Source: JANMCE01 sp963791625
GTDB taxonomy: Bacteria > Actinomycetota > Acidimicrobiia > Acidimicrobiales > Ilumatobacteraceae
Assembly: GCA_963791625.1 (NCBI GenBank)
Contig: CAWBTA010000016.1
Span: forward strand, 1 to 64,000
Direction of reading: 5' to 3'
DNA length: 64,000 nucleotides
Part shown: positions 9,176 through 18,679 of the stretch, piece after piece
Layout of the letters: each line of letters begins with the position of its first letter
How positions within the stretch are numbered: position 1 is the first letter of the stretch
Translations under genes and position numbers: made by a program
The notes under the pieces: generated by a model
The model's input: only the letters and a program-made list of their open reading frames with translations
Databases searched by the model: none
What the model was told of the DNA's origin: nothing

Positions 9176-10782
9176 TCACAACGGAAGCTGGTTGCAGCAT
9201 CCACGTTACCACCCACGTATCGGGCCGTTTGGGGGTAGGCGCACAGCGGTCGCGCACGACCGGGGAAGGCATTACCTGTCGCGGTTAGATGGTCGGGTGG
9301 CTTCCCCTTTTCCACCCAGGCAACCAATGCACCAAAGGGATCAAAGTTATCCAGCGCAGGCCCGCCGCTGCAATGACCCATGCCGGGCACAGGATAATAC
9401 CGCGCAAATTCACGTGTTGCCGACAGTCCACCGTTGGCATCGGCCAGTCGTTCATACCAGCGGCGCACACCATTGGCATTGACCAAGCCGTCACCAATAC
9501 CCATGTAGACGATGGCCTTGCCGCCCCGTGACTTGAAAGTGCGGTAGTCCACCGATGTGGTCGCGGTGTATTCACCCGAGGCCAGCAGACGCACGGGATC
9601 GGTGTCAAAGTTGAAGTGCAGGTAGTCGAATTCGGGAGCTGGAGGTGTCATAAAGACGTATTTGATGGATGTGTTGGTGGCGCGTGCGGCATTGGGCACG
9701 GCAGTGATTGACGTGCCCAGCATCGGGCCGCGCCAGTTAATCACGCCTGCGTCGATGGGGTACGGTTCATACAGGGCCTTGCCAAGTGAATTGCGCGGGC
9801 CAGTCAAGACGCGGGTAAGCGCCCCAACTTGGGCAGAGGTCAGGCAACTGTCATTTTTTGACCCCGTGCATTGCAAGGCCGCTGGGCTGTACTTGCAGGC
9901 CGCCGTGTTTTGAATGATGCCATCGACCACGCCGTCCAGTGCATCGCAGCGGGCGAGCACATCACGCTGAAGCAGCTTCAGGTCAGTATCGGAAAAGGCG
10001 CGACTCAGCACGGGCTTGCCATCCACCCCAGTTGGTGCAATGGCCGTGAATTCCTGCAAAATTTGCATTGAGCCCGTTTGCGCTACATGTTGTTCCAAAA
10101 TGGGTGCCCCCGCCACCACACCGTCAAATTCACTAGCAAAGCGTTGCGATGCCATCAGTGCTTGACGGCCCCCGCCTGAGCAGCCCACGAAATAGGAGTA
10201 CTGCGCATCACGACCGTAATACGCCCGAATCAGCGTTTTGGCGCGGGAGGTGACCTGATCCAGCGCGTTGTAACCCCAATCAACACGCGCTTGCTGATCC
10301 AGTCCAAAAGAGGCGTCGCGCGGATCAGTAGCCTGGTGCCCAAAGTCACTACTCACCACAGCATAGCCATCGGCCAGCGCTGGACGCGAACCGTTGTTGC
10401 TCGCTCCGAAAGCTGGGCGGACATTGCCGTCCGTGCCGCCACCGCCCATGAACTGGAAGCGTCCATTCCACTGCTGTGGCAGACGCAACTCGAATCGCGT
10501 GGCATACCGTACGCCATTAAAGCCCTGGCGAGCTGCCACTTCAGCGGTCACCAAGCAATGCGCAGGCAGGGGCGGCACTTGTGCTTGGGCGCTACTGGCG
10601 GGTACGAGTACCGCAGACTGGATCACACTGGCGGGCAAAGTGATTTGTTGCAATGCAGCGCAATCAGGTAACACAGCCTTTGTCTGAGGAGTGCCATCAT
10701 TGAAGCTACAGCTGGCAACCATAAGCGCTGCGGTGAGTGCCACAGCAAACGCGAGGGGAGACAAGCTGCGTGTCGTCATCAT
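9172..10782 (-). CDS. Tannase/feruloyl esterase-family lipoprotein
   Basis: A protein of 536 residues from the start at 10782. The N-terminus is a lipoprotein signal with lipobox VASC, so it is probably anchored to a membrane facing the periplasm or outside. Family marks are the nucleophile motif FVGCSGGGRQAL, an Asp in MGIGDGLVN and the His in GMGHCSGGP; the Cys beside Ser and the Cys beside His form the disulfide-linked CS-D-HC arrangement known in this family. It should cleave ester bonds of hydroxybenzoate or hydroxycinnamate esters; the precise substrate is unknown. A longer start at 10827 would run into the Bug gene upstream and lacks signal character. Confidence 0.85.
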   Translation of the reverse strand: MMTTRSLSPLAFAVALTAALMVASCSFNDGTPQTKAVLPDCAALQQITLPASVIQSAVLVPASSAQAQVPPLPAHCLVTAEVAARQGFNGVRYATRFELRLPQQWNGRFQFMGGGGTDGNVRPAFGASNNGSRPALADGYAVVSSDFGHQATDPRDASFGLDQQARVDWGYNALDQVTSRAKTLIRAYYGRDAQYSYFVGCSGGGRQALMASQRFASEFDGVVAGAPILEQHVAQTGSMQILQEFTAIAPTGVDGKPVLSRAFSDTDLKLLQRDVLARCDALDGVVDGIIQNTAACKYSPAALQCTGSKNDSCLTSAQVGALTRVLTGPRNSLGKALYEPYPIDAGVINWRGPMLGTSITAVPNAARATNTSIKYVFMTPPAPEFDYLHFNFDTDPVRLLASGEYTATTSVDYRTFKSRGGKAIVYMGIGDGLVNANGVRRWYERLADANGGLSATREFARYYPVPGMGHCSGGPALDNFDPFGALVAWVEKGKPPDHLTATGNAFPGRARPLCAYPQTARYVGGNVDAATSFRCE

Positions 10783-10784
10783 GA

Positions 10785-11771
10785 TTAATCGACTGTCGCA
10801 CCAGACTTTTTCACGATTGCGGCCCATTTGACCATTTCAGACCGAATCAAAAGTACGAAGCTCTCAGGGGAACCTATCGTTGGTTCAATACCTACTGCTT
10901 TTAACTGTTGGCGCAGCTCTGGCGTTGCCATTGCTCTACTTAGCGCCACATGCAAGGTGTTCACGATTTCTTTTGAGGTTGCTGCAGGTGCAAAAATCCC
11001 CAGCCAATTGGAAACGTCATATCCCGTTAGGCCAGCCTCGGCAATGCTGGGTAAATGGGGTGCAGCACTCATGCGCTCTTTGGACGTTACGCCTAAAGCT
11101 CTTACCTTTCCAGATTTAATATGCTCTTCATACACCGAATAGGAGTCGAATGTCATGTCAATTCGTCCCGCGAGGACATCGATCAGCAAGGGTGCACTGC
11201 CTTTGTAGGGTACGTGCACCATATCCACACCCGCAATGGATTCAAACATTGCGCCCGATAGATGACTAGAGCTGCCGTTGCCAGCCGAGCCATAAGTCAA
11301 CACCGCAGGTCTGCTTTTTGCAAAGGTAACCAATTCGGTGATATTTTTGGCGGGCACGGAGGCAGAGACCACAAGGACACGCGGCGTAATGTGCGTCAGG
11401 CTAATCGGGGCAAAGTCTTTTATCGGGTCGTAGCGTAATTTTGGGTACAAGGCTGGATTAATGGCGTGTGTCCCCATCGTGCCAAAAAACAAGGTATAGC
11501 CATCGGGCGCGGCCTTCGCCACCGCTTCGGCAGCGGGCGTGCCGCCTGCACCTCCTCGATTATCAACAATGACCTGCTGATTTAACTCTTGCCCGAGCCG
11601 CAATGCCATGCCACGAGCCATCATGTCGGCTGCACCTCCAGCAGGGAACGGTACGATTAAACGTACAGGCTTATCGGGAAACGCAGCGATAGCGAAGGCT
11701 TGAAATCCCGTCATGCTGGTAATGAGCACCCATTGGACGGCTTTAATAACGATCTTTTTAGGGATGTGCAT
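10785..11771 (-). CDS. Bug/TctC-family periplasmic substrate-binding protein
   Basis: A 328-residue protein with a signal peptide (about 1-29) and Bug motifs PVRLIVPFPAGGAADMMAR, VDNRGGAGG, APDGYTLFF and VPYKGSAP. Its start overlaps the end of the second tannase-family gene by 14 bp, and it stops 2 bp before the start of the first. It is thus sandwiched between two esterases, suggesting that it binds a product or substrate of one of them. Confidence 0.9.
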   Translation of the reverse strand: MHIPKKIVIKAVQWVLITSMTGFQAFAIAAFPDKPVRLIVPFPAGGAADMMARGMALRLGQELNQQVIVDNRGGAGGTPAAEAVAKAAPDGYTLFFGTMGTHAINPALYPKLRYDPIKDFAPISLTHITPRVLVVSASVPAKNITELVTFAKSRPAVLTYGSAGNGSSSHLSGAMFESIAGVDMVHVPYKGSAPLLIDVLAGRIDMTFDSYSVYEEHIKSGKVRALGVTSKERMSAAPHLPSIAEAGLTGYDVSNWLGIFAPAATSKEIVNTLHVALSRAMATPELRQQLKAVGIEPTIGSPESFVLLIRSEMVKWAAIVKKSGATVD

Positions 11772-13464
11772 GGTTTACTTTCACAGATGTGGTGCAAACA
11801 AAATTTGCTGCCTCGTTGATATCTCCTGATCCTTTGTATTGACTGAACTTGGGATGCGGACATAGCGGGCGACTGCGAGCTTGCACGTTAAAAACCGCAG
11901 GCGTGCTTGCTTGCGCAACGACATGATCTGGCGCCATGCCTTTTTCGACCCAATCCACCACTGGCTTTAGCATGTCAAATTTATCGGTGGCAGGGCCGCC
12001 ACGGCAATGGTTCATGCCAGGAACGACAAACATGCGCGCAAAGTTGGTTGCCTTGCCATTCATTTTTTTGTTCACACTGTCGTACCAACGTAGCGTGTCA
12101 TTGACGGAAATGGCTGAATCTGCGCCGCCGTGATACACCATCAACTTGCCGCCTCTGCTCTGCAGGGCGGACAGATCGGCATTGTCCGTAAAGTACATCT
12201 GAGCCGCCGATGGCGTGTAGTTTGATGATGTGTTGTAAATTTTTTCTACGTCAGTATCGAAGTCATAACCCAGTGAAAACGACAGTGTATCGGCGGCGGT
12301 GAACGGCAGCTTGGGGTTGGATGTATACAACACCGCAATCGCAGAGACGAAATTCAGCTTGATGGCATTGTTGGCACTGGCGTTGTCTGAGCCTAGCCAC
12401 CAGGAACGCCACGCCGTGCTATTTACACCCGGATCCCATGCCCAGTCCGAATACAGACGTTTCCCCATGGAATTGGTTGCCCCTGCGTAAGCCGTTTGTA
12501 GTGTTTCGATTTGATCTGCGCTTAAACACGCAGGCATTTTCGCGCCCTGGCACTGTTTGGCAAGTAGCGCTGGTCTTACGCGCGCCGTTGTGCAGGCCGC
12601 CAAGTTGTCCACCATGCCATCCACCAATCCATCAAAACCGTCACAAGCAGACAAAATAGATTCCCGTACCAACCCGAGATCCCCATCGCTCATGCTTTGT
12701 CCTATAGCTGGTTGACCGTTTGGCAACTTCAAATTCGCACGGTTGGCAAGCCCTGCAAAAAGCTGGGTGGTGTGAATGCCTGCCATTGGCCCCAAAGGTA
12801 GGTGCAGTGTGGGTGCCCCAGCAACGATGCCATCGTAGTGCTGCGGGAAGCGCTGCGCCATCAAAAGTGCTTCACGCCCCCCTTCTGAGCAACCTTCAAA
12901 GTAGCTGTATTTTGCAGGCGCAGCATAAAACGCTTCGGTCAAGGCTTTGCCAGCGCGCGTCACCTGGTCGTAGGCATTGAAAGCGAAGTCAATACGTGCT
13001 TGCGGGTCAATACCAAATGAAGCCGTGCCGCCAGCTTGGGGGTCGTTGTGCATCCTGTTGTCGTGGCCAGAATCCGTACCAATCGTGGCAAAACCTAGTT
13101 TTAATTGAGCAATGGGGTCAATCAAAACACCGTTGATGCCGCCGCCGCCGCTCATATAAAAACGGCTGTTCCACAGGCTGGGCAAACGCAAGCGAAAGTT
13201 GATGGCGTAGGGCTTGCCATCAATCCCTGTGCGTGGATTGATTTTGCCGTCCACCTGACAATGTTCAGGCAGTACATTTGTTGCCGCATTGAATTTTGCC
13301 AATATTAATGGCGCATTTATCATTGCCAGGCAGTGTTCCTCTGGCTTAGCATGCTGGAGAGACTGCGCTGTACCAACGACACAGCAGAATAAACAACTTA
13401 GCAACACCATGCATTTGATAGCGGACAAGCGGATGGGGGAATCTGGATTCATCAAAGCAAGCAT
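11758..13464 (-). CDS. Tannase/feruloyl esterase-family protein
   Basis: A 568-residue secreted esterase. A hydrophobic segment (about 19-33, MVLLSCLFCCVVG) acts as a signal peptide; starts at 13464, 13452 or 13410 are all possible and no ribosome-binding site decides. Catalytic marks are FEGCSEGGREAL, the Asp in YHGGADSAIS and the His in GMNHCRGGP, giving the family's CS-D-HC set. Residues between show the usual lid and Cys-rich calcium-binding region. It is clearly a paralogue of the gene at 9172, not a recent tandem copy. It is divergent from a LysR gene, the likely regulator. Confidence 0.85.
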   Translation of the reverse strand: MLALMNPDSPIRLSAIKCMVLLSCLFCCVVGTAQSLQHAKPEEHCLAMINAPLILAKFNAATNVLPEHCQVDGKINPRTGIDGKPYAINFRLRLPSLWNSRFYMSGGGGINGVLIDPIAQLKLGFATIGTDSGHDNRMHNDPQAGGTASFGIDPQARIDFAFNAYDQVTRAGKALTEAFYAAPAKYSYFEGCSEGGREALLMAQRFPQHYDGIVAGAPTLHLPLGPMAGIHTTQLFAGLANRANLKLPNGQPAIGQSMSDGDLGLVRESILSACDGFDGLVDGMVDNLAACTTARVRPALLAKQCQGAKMPACLSADQIETLQTAYAGATNSMGKRLYSDWAWDPGVNSTAWRSWWLGSDNASANNAIKLNFVSAIAVLYTSNPKLPFTAADTLSFSLGYDFDTDVEKIYNTSSNYTPSAAQMYFTDNADLSALQSRGGKLMVYHGGADSAISVNDTLRWYDSVNKKMNGKATNFARMFVVPGMNHCRGGPATDKFDMLKPVVDWVEKGMAPDHVVAQASTPAVFNVQARSRPLCPHPKFSQYKGSGDINEAANFVCTTSVKVNHAHP

Positions 13465-13525
13465 AATCAGCCCAGCTATATTCTGATAGACTCATAACTG
13501 AGATATCAGATATTTCTTAAAGTAT
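13465..13525. promoter_or_regulatory. Divergent promoter/operator between tannase operon and LysR gene
   Basis: A 61-bp AT-rich gap between divergent genes, typical of LysR autoregulation. It holds a dyad CTGA-GATA-TCAG (about 13498-13509), followed closely by a second GATAT. LysR regulators usually bind such imperfect dyads. Assigned by position and symmetry. Confidence 0.45.
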
Positions 13526-14461
13526 ATGAATCAACTCTCTCCAAAATCGCGCATGTTCGCAGCAGCCAATATCACTGATTTGCCTAGGCTCAAACGTTTT
13601 TTGGTCGTGGCTGAAACAGGCAGTTTGACCAAGGCGGCGGTAGCCCAGGGCACGACTCAATCAGCCTTGAGTTTGCAGATGGCCGCACTGGAGCGTGATT
13701 GCGGCGCTCGCTTATTTGACCGAACGGGGCGGGGCGTCGCGCTGACCGAATTGGGTACGCGTTTGGCTCAACGTGCGCAAGAATTGCTCCGCTGTGCGGA
13801 GCAATTGTCACAAGAAATTCGTGCCGCCGCAGGCGTACCTGTTGGTGAAGTGACCGTGGGGCTTCTGCCCTCGCTAGCCACTAGCCTTGCGCCACGACTA
13901 CTGGGTGAAGTTTTGACCAAATTCCCTCAGCTCAAGTTGCGAATTTTTGAGGGCTCGAACGGGCAAATCGATGATTGGTTGAGCAGTGGACGTCTGGATG
14001 TGGCACTGCTCTATCGATATGCAACGACCAAAGCATTCAACGAAGAAACGTTGGGGGTCATTGATTCTTGGCTGGTGGGTTGCGTAGGCGACCCATTGAC
14101 AGTAAAAGATACGGTTGCTTTTGCCAAATTGCATGCGCAGCCTTTGATTTTGCCAAGTATGCCAAATGGACTGCGCGCGACACTGAATCAGCTAGCTATG
14201 CGCAAGAAAATCGAACTCAATGTATTGGTGGAGGTGGACTCAATTCCTACGCAAAAAAACTTGGTGGCTAGCGGTTATGGTTATGCGATTTTGGGGCAAC
14301 ACGCTATCACGAATGAAATGCAAGCAGGCACACTACAAGCAGCACGTCTGGTGCAACCTAGCATGTCGCGAGCTATAACCTTGGCGACCAGCAATCGGCA
14401 TCCGCCAACTTTGGCTACAAAAGCAGTGACGCATTTACTGCGATCTTTAACTGTATTTTAG
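13526..14461 (+). CDS. LysR-family transcriptional regulator
   Basis: A 311-residue LTTR. The N-terminal winged helix-turn-helix is at about residues 20-80 (FLVVAETGSLTKAA, then TQSALSLQMAALE and LFDRTGRGVALTE). The effector-binding domain starts near 105 (GEVTVGLLPS). It is transcribed away from the tannase/Bug operon and most likely controls it in response to an aromatic acid. The ATG at 13526 gives a short, plausible N-terminal extension; a later ATG at 13553 is an alternative. Confidence 0.9.
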   Translation: MNQLSPKSRMFAAANITDLPRLKRFLVVAETGSLTKAAVAQGTTQSALSLQMAALERDCGARLFDRTGRGVALTELGTRLAQRAQELLRCAEQLSQEIRAAAGVPVGEVTVGLLPSLATSLAPRLLGEVLTKFPQLKLRIFEGSNGQIDDWLSSGRLDVALLYRYATTKAFNEETLGVIDSWLVGCVGDPLTVKDTVAFAKLHAQPLILPSMPNGLRATLNQLAMRKKIELNVLVEVDSIPTQKNLVASGYGYAILGQHAITNEMQAGTLQAARLVQPSMSRAITLATSNRHPPTLATKAVTHLLRSLTVF

Positions 14462-14804
14462 GTTGCAAGCATTAACTCTGCGCCAATTCTTACTCAACAA
14501 AGAACTGATCTTATAAATTTATTTAGTAATTTACGCATTTACTGGACTTCCCATGATCTTATAGGCAGTTCGGGGCTATGGTGAGTCGACTTGCAAGGTC
14601 GAATCCTCAAATTCGAACAACAAGATTGGGTGCGGAAACGGACATTTGCCAACGATTGGTATCAAGAATTACGTCAAAAGTAAAAACTTAAACTTCTCTA
14701 CAAACAGTTTATTTGGGGGCCGAAGAAAGACTTATCACGGCAAGTCAGATAGCTTTTGGTTGCTAAGTTGTTAATTTTAGAGATTTACTATCTGAAATGG
14801 ATTA
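14462..14804. other. Intergenic region with a possible gene fragment
   Basis: About 340 bp between convergent genes. A plus-strand frame from about 14591 to a stop near 14683 encodes roughly 30 residues of protein-like composition (VDLQGRILKF, then NDWYQELRQK) with a stop just upstream and no start. It could be the last codons of a lost gene. Nothing else is seen; no terminator is convincing. Confidence 0.3.
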
Positions 14805-16337
14805 TTAGCTTACGATGCCAAGATGCCAAGGAACAAACTCATGATCGCCCAAACCTAGAGCTTCGCTTTTGGTAGGCTCGCCAGAGGCATGGCGGAGTAG
14901 GGCTTCAAAAATGCGTTGCCCCATTTGTGTCATATCAAGTTCTCCGTCAAGAATGACGCCGCAATTGATGTCCATATCTTCTTCTAAACGCTTGAACATG
15001 GGCGTATTGCTGGCAAGTTTGATGGTCGGTGCTGGTTTTGAGCCGAACATTGAGCCGCGACCCGTGGTGAAACAAATCAGATTTGCACCACTGGCAATTT
15101 GCCCCGTGCATGCGACAGGATCATACCCAGGTGAGTCCATGAAGACAAAGCCATGCTTGTCTATCGGTTCGGCATACTCATAAACCGCTTGCAGTGGTGT
15201 TGTGCCACCTTTCATGGCTGAGCCCAAAGATTTTTCAAAAATATTAGCCAAACCACCAGCTTGGTTGCCATGACCCACGACACCATTGAACTGTGCGTTG
15301 TGTCCCGCCGTGTAGTGCTCCCACCACGTTAAGCGATCTAACAATTTTTGACCCACCTCGGGTGTCACTGCACGCCTTGTCAGCATGTATTCAACACCAT
15401 GTATCTCAGGTGTTTCTGACAAAATGGCCGTTCCGCCGTGACGTACCAAAATGTCCATCGCCGCACCAAGCGCTGGGTTGGCTGTGATGCCTGAGAAACC
15501 GTCTGAACCACCGCATTCCAAGCCAATTTTTAAATGACTGGCAGATACGGTTTGCCGTTTGGCTGCATTAGCTTGTGGCAACATGTCCTTGACCGCAGCA
15601 ATGCCTGCTTCAATCGTGACGCGCGTGCCACCAACCTCTTGCATCACCAGCGTGCGCATGAGTTTGCTTGTTGGCAAGCCTTGTGATTCGACTAACGAAG
15701 CCACTTGATTGCGTTCACAGCCCAAACCAACAATCAAAACGCCAGCTAGGTTGGGATGGCGAGCATATCCCGCCAAGGTTCGACGCAAAACATCGAAGTG
15801 TTCACTGGGCGACGACATGCCACAACCACTGGTTTGTGCAAAAGCCGCAACGCCGTCTACGTTAGGAAACTCTGCTAAACGCTCAGGTGTGAAATAGGCT
15901 GCAACGCTTTTAATGACAGACGATGAGCAATTGACCGAGGACAAAATCCCGATGAAGTTGCGAGTGCCTACCCGCCCATCTGTACGCAAAAACCCTTTGA
16001 AAGTAGCGCGGTCAGCCTCGGCTACATAGTCGACTGGTTTAACATCCCTGCAAAAATCTGGATCACGTGCAAAGTCGATCAGCTTCATATTATGGGCATG
16101 GACGTAGTCGCCAACCTCAATATCGCGGTTAGCCATGCCAATGACAGTGTTGTACTTCAGAATGCGCTCACCCTCGTTGATTCGGCAGGCTGCAATTTTG
16201 TGACCAGCAGGTACTTGCGCTCGTGCGCGTCCGCCAATCTCGGCTAAGTTTTGCCCTATTGATAATGCAGTTTTGGCAACCAATACATTGTCATTGGCAT
16301 GCAGGCGGATACATGCAGAGCTGTTTTGAGAACTCAT
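14805..16337 (-). CDS. UxaA/GarD-family (altronate or galactarate) dehydratase
   Basis: A 510-residue protein. Residues 8-90 form the SAF-like N-terminal domain (LHANDNVLVAKTAL), followed by the large UxaA/GarD domain with GYLR-like GFLRTDGRVGTRNF, TSGCGMSSPSEHF, GLGCERNQ and LECGGSDGFSG. Conserved Cys and His residues suit the iron-dependent dehydration of sugar acids. Altronate, galactarate or a related hydroxy acid are possible substrates; the sequence alone does not choose. It is 25 bp downstream of a Bug receptor in the same direction, consistent with uptake and dehydration of one sugar acid. Confidence 0.85.
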   Translation of the reverse strand: MSSQNSSACIRLHANDNVLVAKTALSIGQNLAEIGGRARAQVPAGHKIAACRINEGERILKYNTVIGMANRDIEVGDYVHAHNMKLIDFARDPDFCRDVKPVDYVAEADRATFKGFLRTDGRVGTRNFIGILSSVNCSSSVIKSVAAYFTPERLAEFPNVDGVAAFAQTSGCGMSSPSEHFDVLRRTLAGYARHPNLAGVLIVGLGCERNQVASLVESQGLPTSKLMRTLVMQEVGGTRVTIEAGIAAVKDMLPQANAAKRQTVSASHLKIGLECGGSDGFSGITANPALGAAMDILVRHGGTAILSETPEIHGVEYMLTRRAVTPEVGQKLLDRLTWWEHYTAGHNAQFNGVVGHGNQAGGLANIFEKSLGSAMKGGTTPLQAVYEYAEPIDKHGFVFMDSPGYDPVACTGQIASGANLICFTTGRGSMFGSKPAPTIKLASNTPMFKRLEEDMDINCGVILDGELDMTQMGQRIFEALLRHASGEPTKSEALGLGDHEFVPWHLGIVS

Positions 16338-16362
16338 TTTTTGTCGTCAATTTGTTCAATCA

Positions 16363-17367
16363 TTAGCTTTTCATCAGTTCCTTCAACTTGAGTTTGTCAA
16401 TCAAAACAGTTTCTTTTTGGTACATGGATGCAACATACTTTTCGTAATCTGGTCCATCCAAATAAAGAATAGGTGCATCAATCTTGTCTGTGACTTGTTT
16501 GAATTCCGCGCTAGCTACAGCCATTCGGAAAGCATCGCGTAACTTCTTGGTAATGGCTGGATCCATTCCTTTCGGTGCGCCAATGCCGTTCGGGGCATCT
16601 ACAACGACGTTATAGCCCAGCTCTTTGAGCGTTGGCGCATCTTTAAAGCGAGCAGTTCGCTGCTCGCCCCATGTAGCCAGTAGCTTGAGTTTCCCCGCCT
16701 CTACGTGGGGAGCCCAAGAGCTTGAATCCGCCAACAAGTCAACATGGCCTCCTAGCACGGCTTGCAGTGCATCTGCACCGCCTTTGAAGGGAACATTGTT
16801 GAATTGAATACCTGCAGCGATAGCAAATTCTTCCATCCCCACGTGTGTTGCACCCCCTACACCTGCATGCGCATACGTCACTTTGCCTGGGTTTGCTTTG
16901 GCAAAAGAAACCAAGTCTTGCAGGGATTTAAAGTTTGATGCGGCCGGTGCCGCAATACCAAAGGTTTGCCCAGATGTACGTGCTAAGTAGGTGAAGTCTT
17001 TGAGTGGATCCAGTTGCAACGTGCCTAGCTGAGAGAAACGTGTCACTGAAATTGGAATTTGACCGATGGTATAGCCATCTGGTTTGGCTGAGGCCATGGC
17101 TTTTGTACCTATCATTCCTGAAGCACCTGCTTTGTTTTCCACGGTTATGGATTGGCCTAACACGCGAGATGCCGCTAGGCACAAAGCACGCATAGATTGG
17201 TCAGCCGTCCCGCCAGCTGGCCAAGGGCAAATGAAGGTGATAGGTCGCTCAGGATAGCTTTGAGCAAATGCTTTCAGGGGTTTCAGGACTGCAACTGCAC
17301 CCATAGCACTGGCTCCCATCATCAGATGGCGGCGATTTAGATCAAAGTTGTTGGTGCGTGTAGGCAT
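16363..17367 (-). CDS. Bug/TctC-family periplasmic substrate-binding protein
   Basis: A 334-residue protein from 17367, chosen because AAAGGGG lies about 10 nt upstream of this ATG; longer starts at 17400 and 17376 exist. The signal region contains NRRHLMMGASAMG, a twin-Arg-like start that resembles TAT-type Bug proteins, ending near KAFAQ. Bug motifs follow: ITFICPWPAGGTADQS, VENKAGASG, KPDGYTIGQ and VPFKGGAD. It leads the dehydratase gene and probably delivers the sugar acid. Confidence 0.88.
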   Translation of the reverse strand: MPTRTNNFDLNRRHLMMGASAMGAVAVLKPLKAFAQSYPERPITFICPWPAGGTADQSMRALCLAASRVLGQSITVENKAGASGMIGTKAMASAKPDGYTIGQIPISVTRFSQLGTLQLDPLKDFTYLARTSGQTFGIAAPAASNFKSLQDLVSFAKANPGKVTYAHAGVGGATHVGMEEFAIAAGIQFNNVPFKGGADALQAVLGGHVDLLADSSSWAPHVEAGKLKLLATWGEQRTARFKDAPTLKELGYNVVVDAPNGIGAPKGMDPAITKKLRDAFRMAVASAEFKQVTDKIDAPILYLDGPDYEKYVASMYQKETVLIDKLKLKELMKS

Positions 17368-17492
17368 ATTCGTCATCCCCTTTGTTAGATTGGTTTTCAA
17401 CTAGTTTTGAATCGATCCATTCTTTCAACTCTTTGTATAACAATCAAATCGAATTATGGAATATTTTCATAGCCTATAAGTTATGATTGGAA

Positions 17493-18425
17493 ATGGCTTT
17501 TCTAGACCGCGTCTTACGCTCAAATATCAAATTGCGTCATCTTCAGCTTGTTGTGGCGTTGGATGAGTTTAGGCATTTGGGTCGAACGGCAGAATTTTTA
17601 TCCGTTAGTCAGCCTGCTGTTTCCAAAATGTTGGCTGAGGTCGAAAATATGCTTGGGTTGACATTGTTTGACCGGTCAACGCGGGGTACAGAGCCTACAA
17701 ACAGTGGTCAAGCTATGGTGAGGTTTGCCCGCTCGGTATTGGCAGACTATGAACGTACACGCGATGAGATAGCCGCTGAAGCCAGCGGTGCGGCAGGACG
17801 CACGCGTGTGGGATCTATGGTCGTCGCTTTACCGGTGCTTTTGGCAGGAGCCGTAAAATTAATGAAGCAAAAATCAGTGCTGGCCACAGTGATGGTTGAA
17901 GAAGGTGATTTAACCCATTTGCTGCCTAAGCTACGTCTTGGTGAGCTTGATCTTTTTGTGGGGCGATTAGAGCCTGGATACTCAGCGCCTGACTTGGTAA
18001 CCGAAGCCTTGTTCAATGAACCGATGGTGGTTGTGGTCAAGCCCGGTCATGCACTCACAGCAAAAAAAAAGCCCGACTGGAACGATATTGCCAACATGCC
18101 CTGCGTGCTACCTCCACCTTGGGCTTCGTTACGCGTCAAAATTGAGCAAACTTTTTATAAATTTGGCTTAAATCCGCCCGTGGACATCATTGAGACGTCA
18201 TCTTTTTTGGCACTGAACACTTTTGTGCAACAACGGGATGCCGCAGGGTTTTTAGCACGCTCGGTGGGGATGCACTTTCAGAAAGAAGGTTTGCTGAAGG
18301 TTTTACCTATCACCGTTCCCATTGAGCTTCCGCCTATAGGCATGATTGTTGTGAGGGAGCGACGTCTGACATCAAGTACCGAGCAATTAATGGGCTGTTT
18401 GAGAGAAACGGCAGAATTAATTTAG
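17493..18425 (+). CDS. LysR-family transcriptional regulator
   Basis: A 310-residue LTTR from the ATG at 17493 (a TTG at 17487 is possible). The helix-turn-helix is at about 15-75 (LVVALDEFRHLGRTAEFLSV, QPAVSKMLAEVE, LFDRSTRGTEPT). The N-terminal pattern resembles the PcaQ/GbpR branch. The C-terminal effector domain starts near 100 (RTRVGSMVVALPVLLAG). It diverges from the Bug/dehydratase pair across about 125 bp and probably regulates it. Confidence 0.9.
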   Translation: MAFLDRVLRSNIKLRHLQLVVALDEFRHLGRTAEFLSVSQPAVSKMLAEVENMLGLTLFDRSTRGTEPTNSGQAMVRFARSVLADYERTRDEIAAEASGAAGRTRVGSMVVALPVLLAGAVKLMKQKSVLATVMVEEGDLTHLLPKLRLGELDLFVGRLEPGYSAPDLVTEALFNEPMVVVVKPGHALTAKKKPDWNDIANMPCVLPPPWASLRVKIEQTFYKFGLNPPVDIIETSSFLALNTFVQQRDAAGFLARSVGMHFQKEGLLKVLPITVPIELPPIGMIVVRERRLTSSTEQLMGCLRETAELI

Positions 18426-18679
18426 TGTTGCAAATTTATGGCAATAACAAATGAATGTAAATCTGAACATATATTTTGTTCATATTGATGAAGCCTAATA
18501 CTGTAAAAGGTTGGGCAAAAGCTAGGCAGAGGCTGTATTGGATGCAGAAGTGGGCTTCGAAAAATTCAATTGAAAGACAACTTTGAGCCAAATTTTGGTA
18601 TTGAAGAACGACCGAAATTATTGTTGGAGTTTTGTGAAAATGAAACCAGTCAGAAATTTAAGTTATTGGGTTTGAAATT

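Noticed and set aside
14565..14640. tRNA-like stretch with TTCGAATCC-like sequence
   Set aside because: Acceptor and anticodon stems cannot be formed at the right distances.
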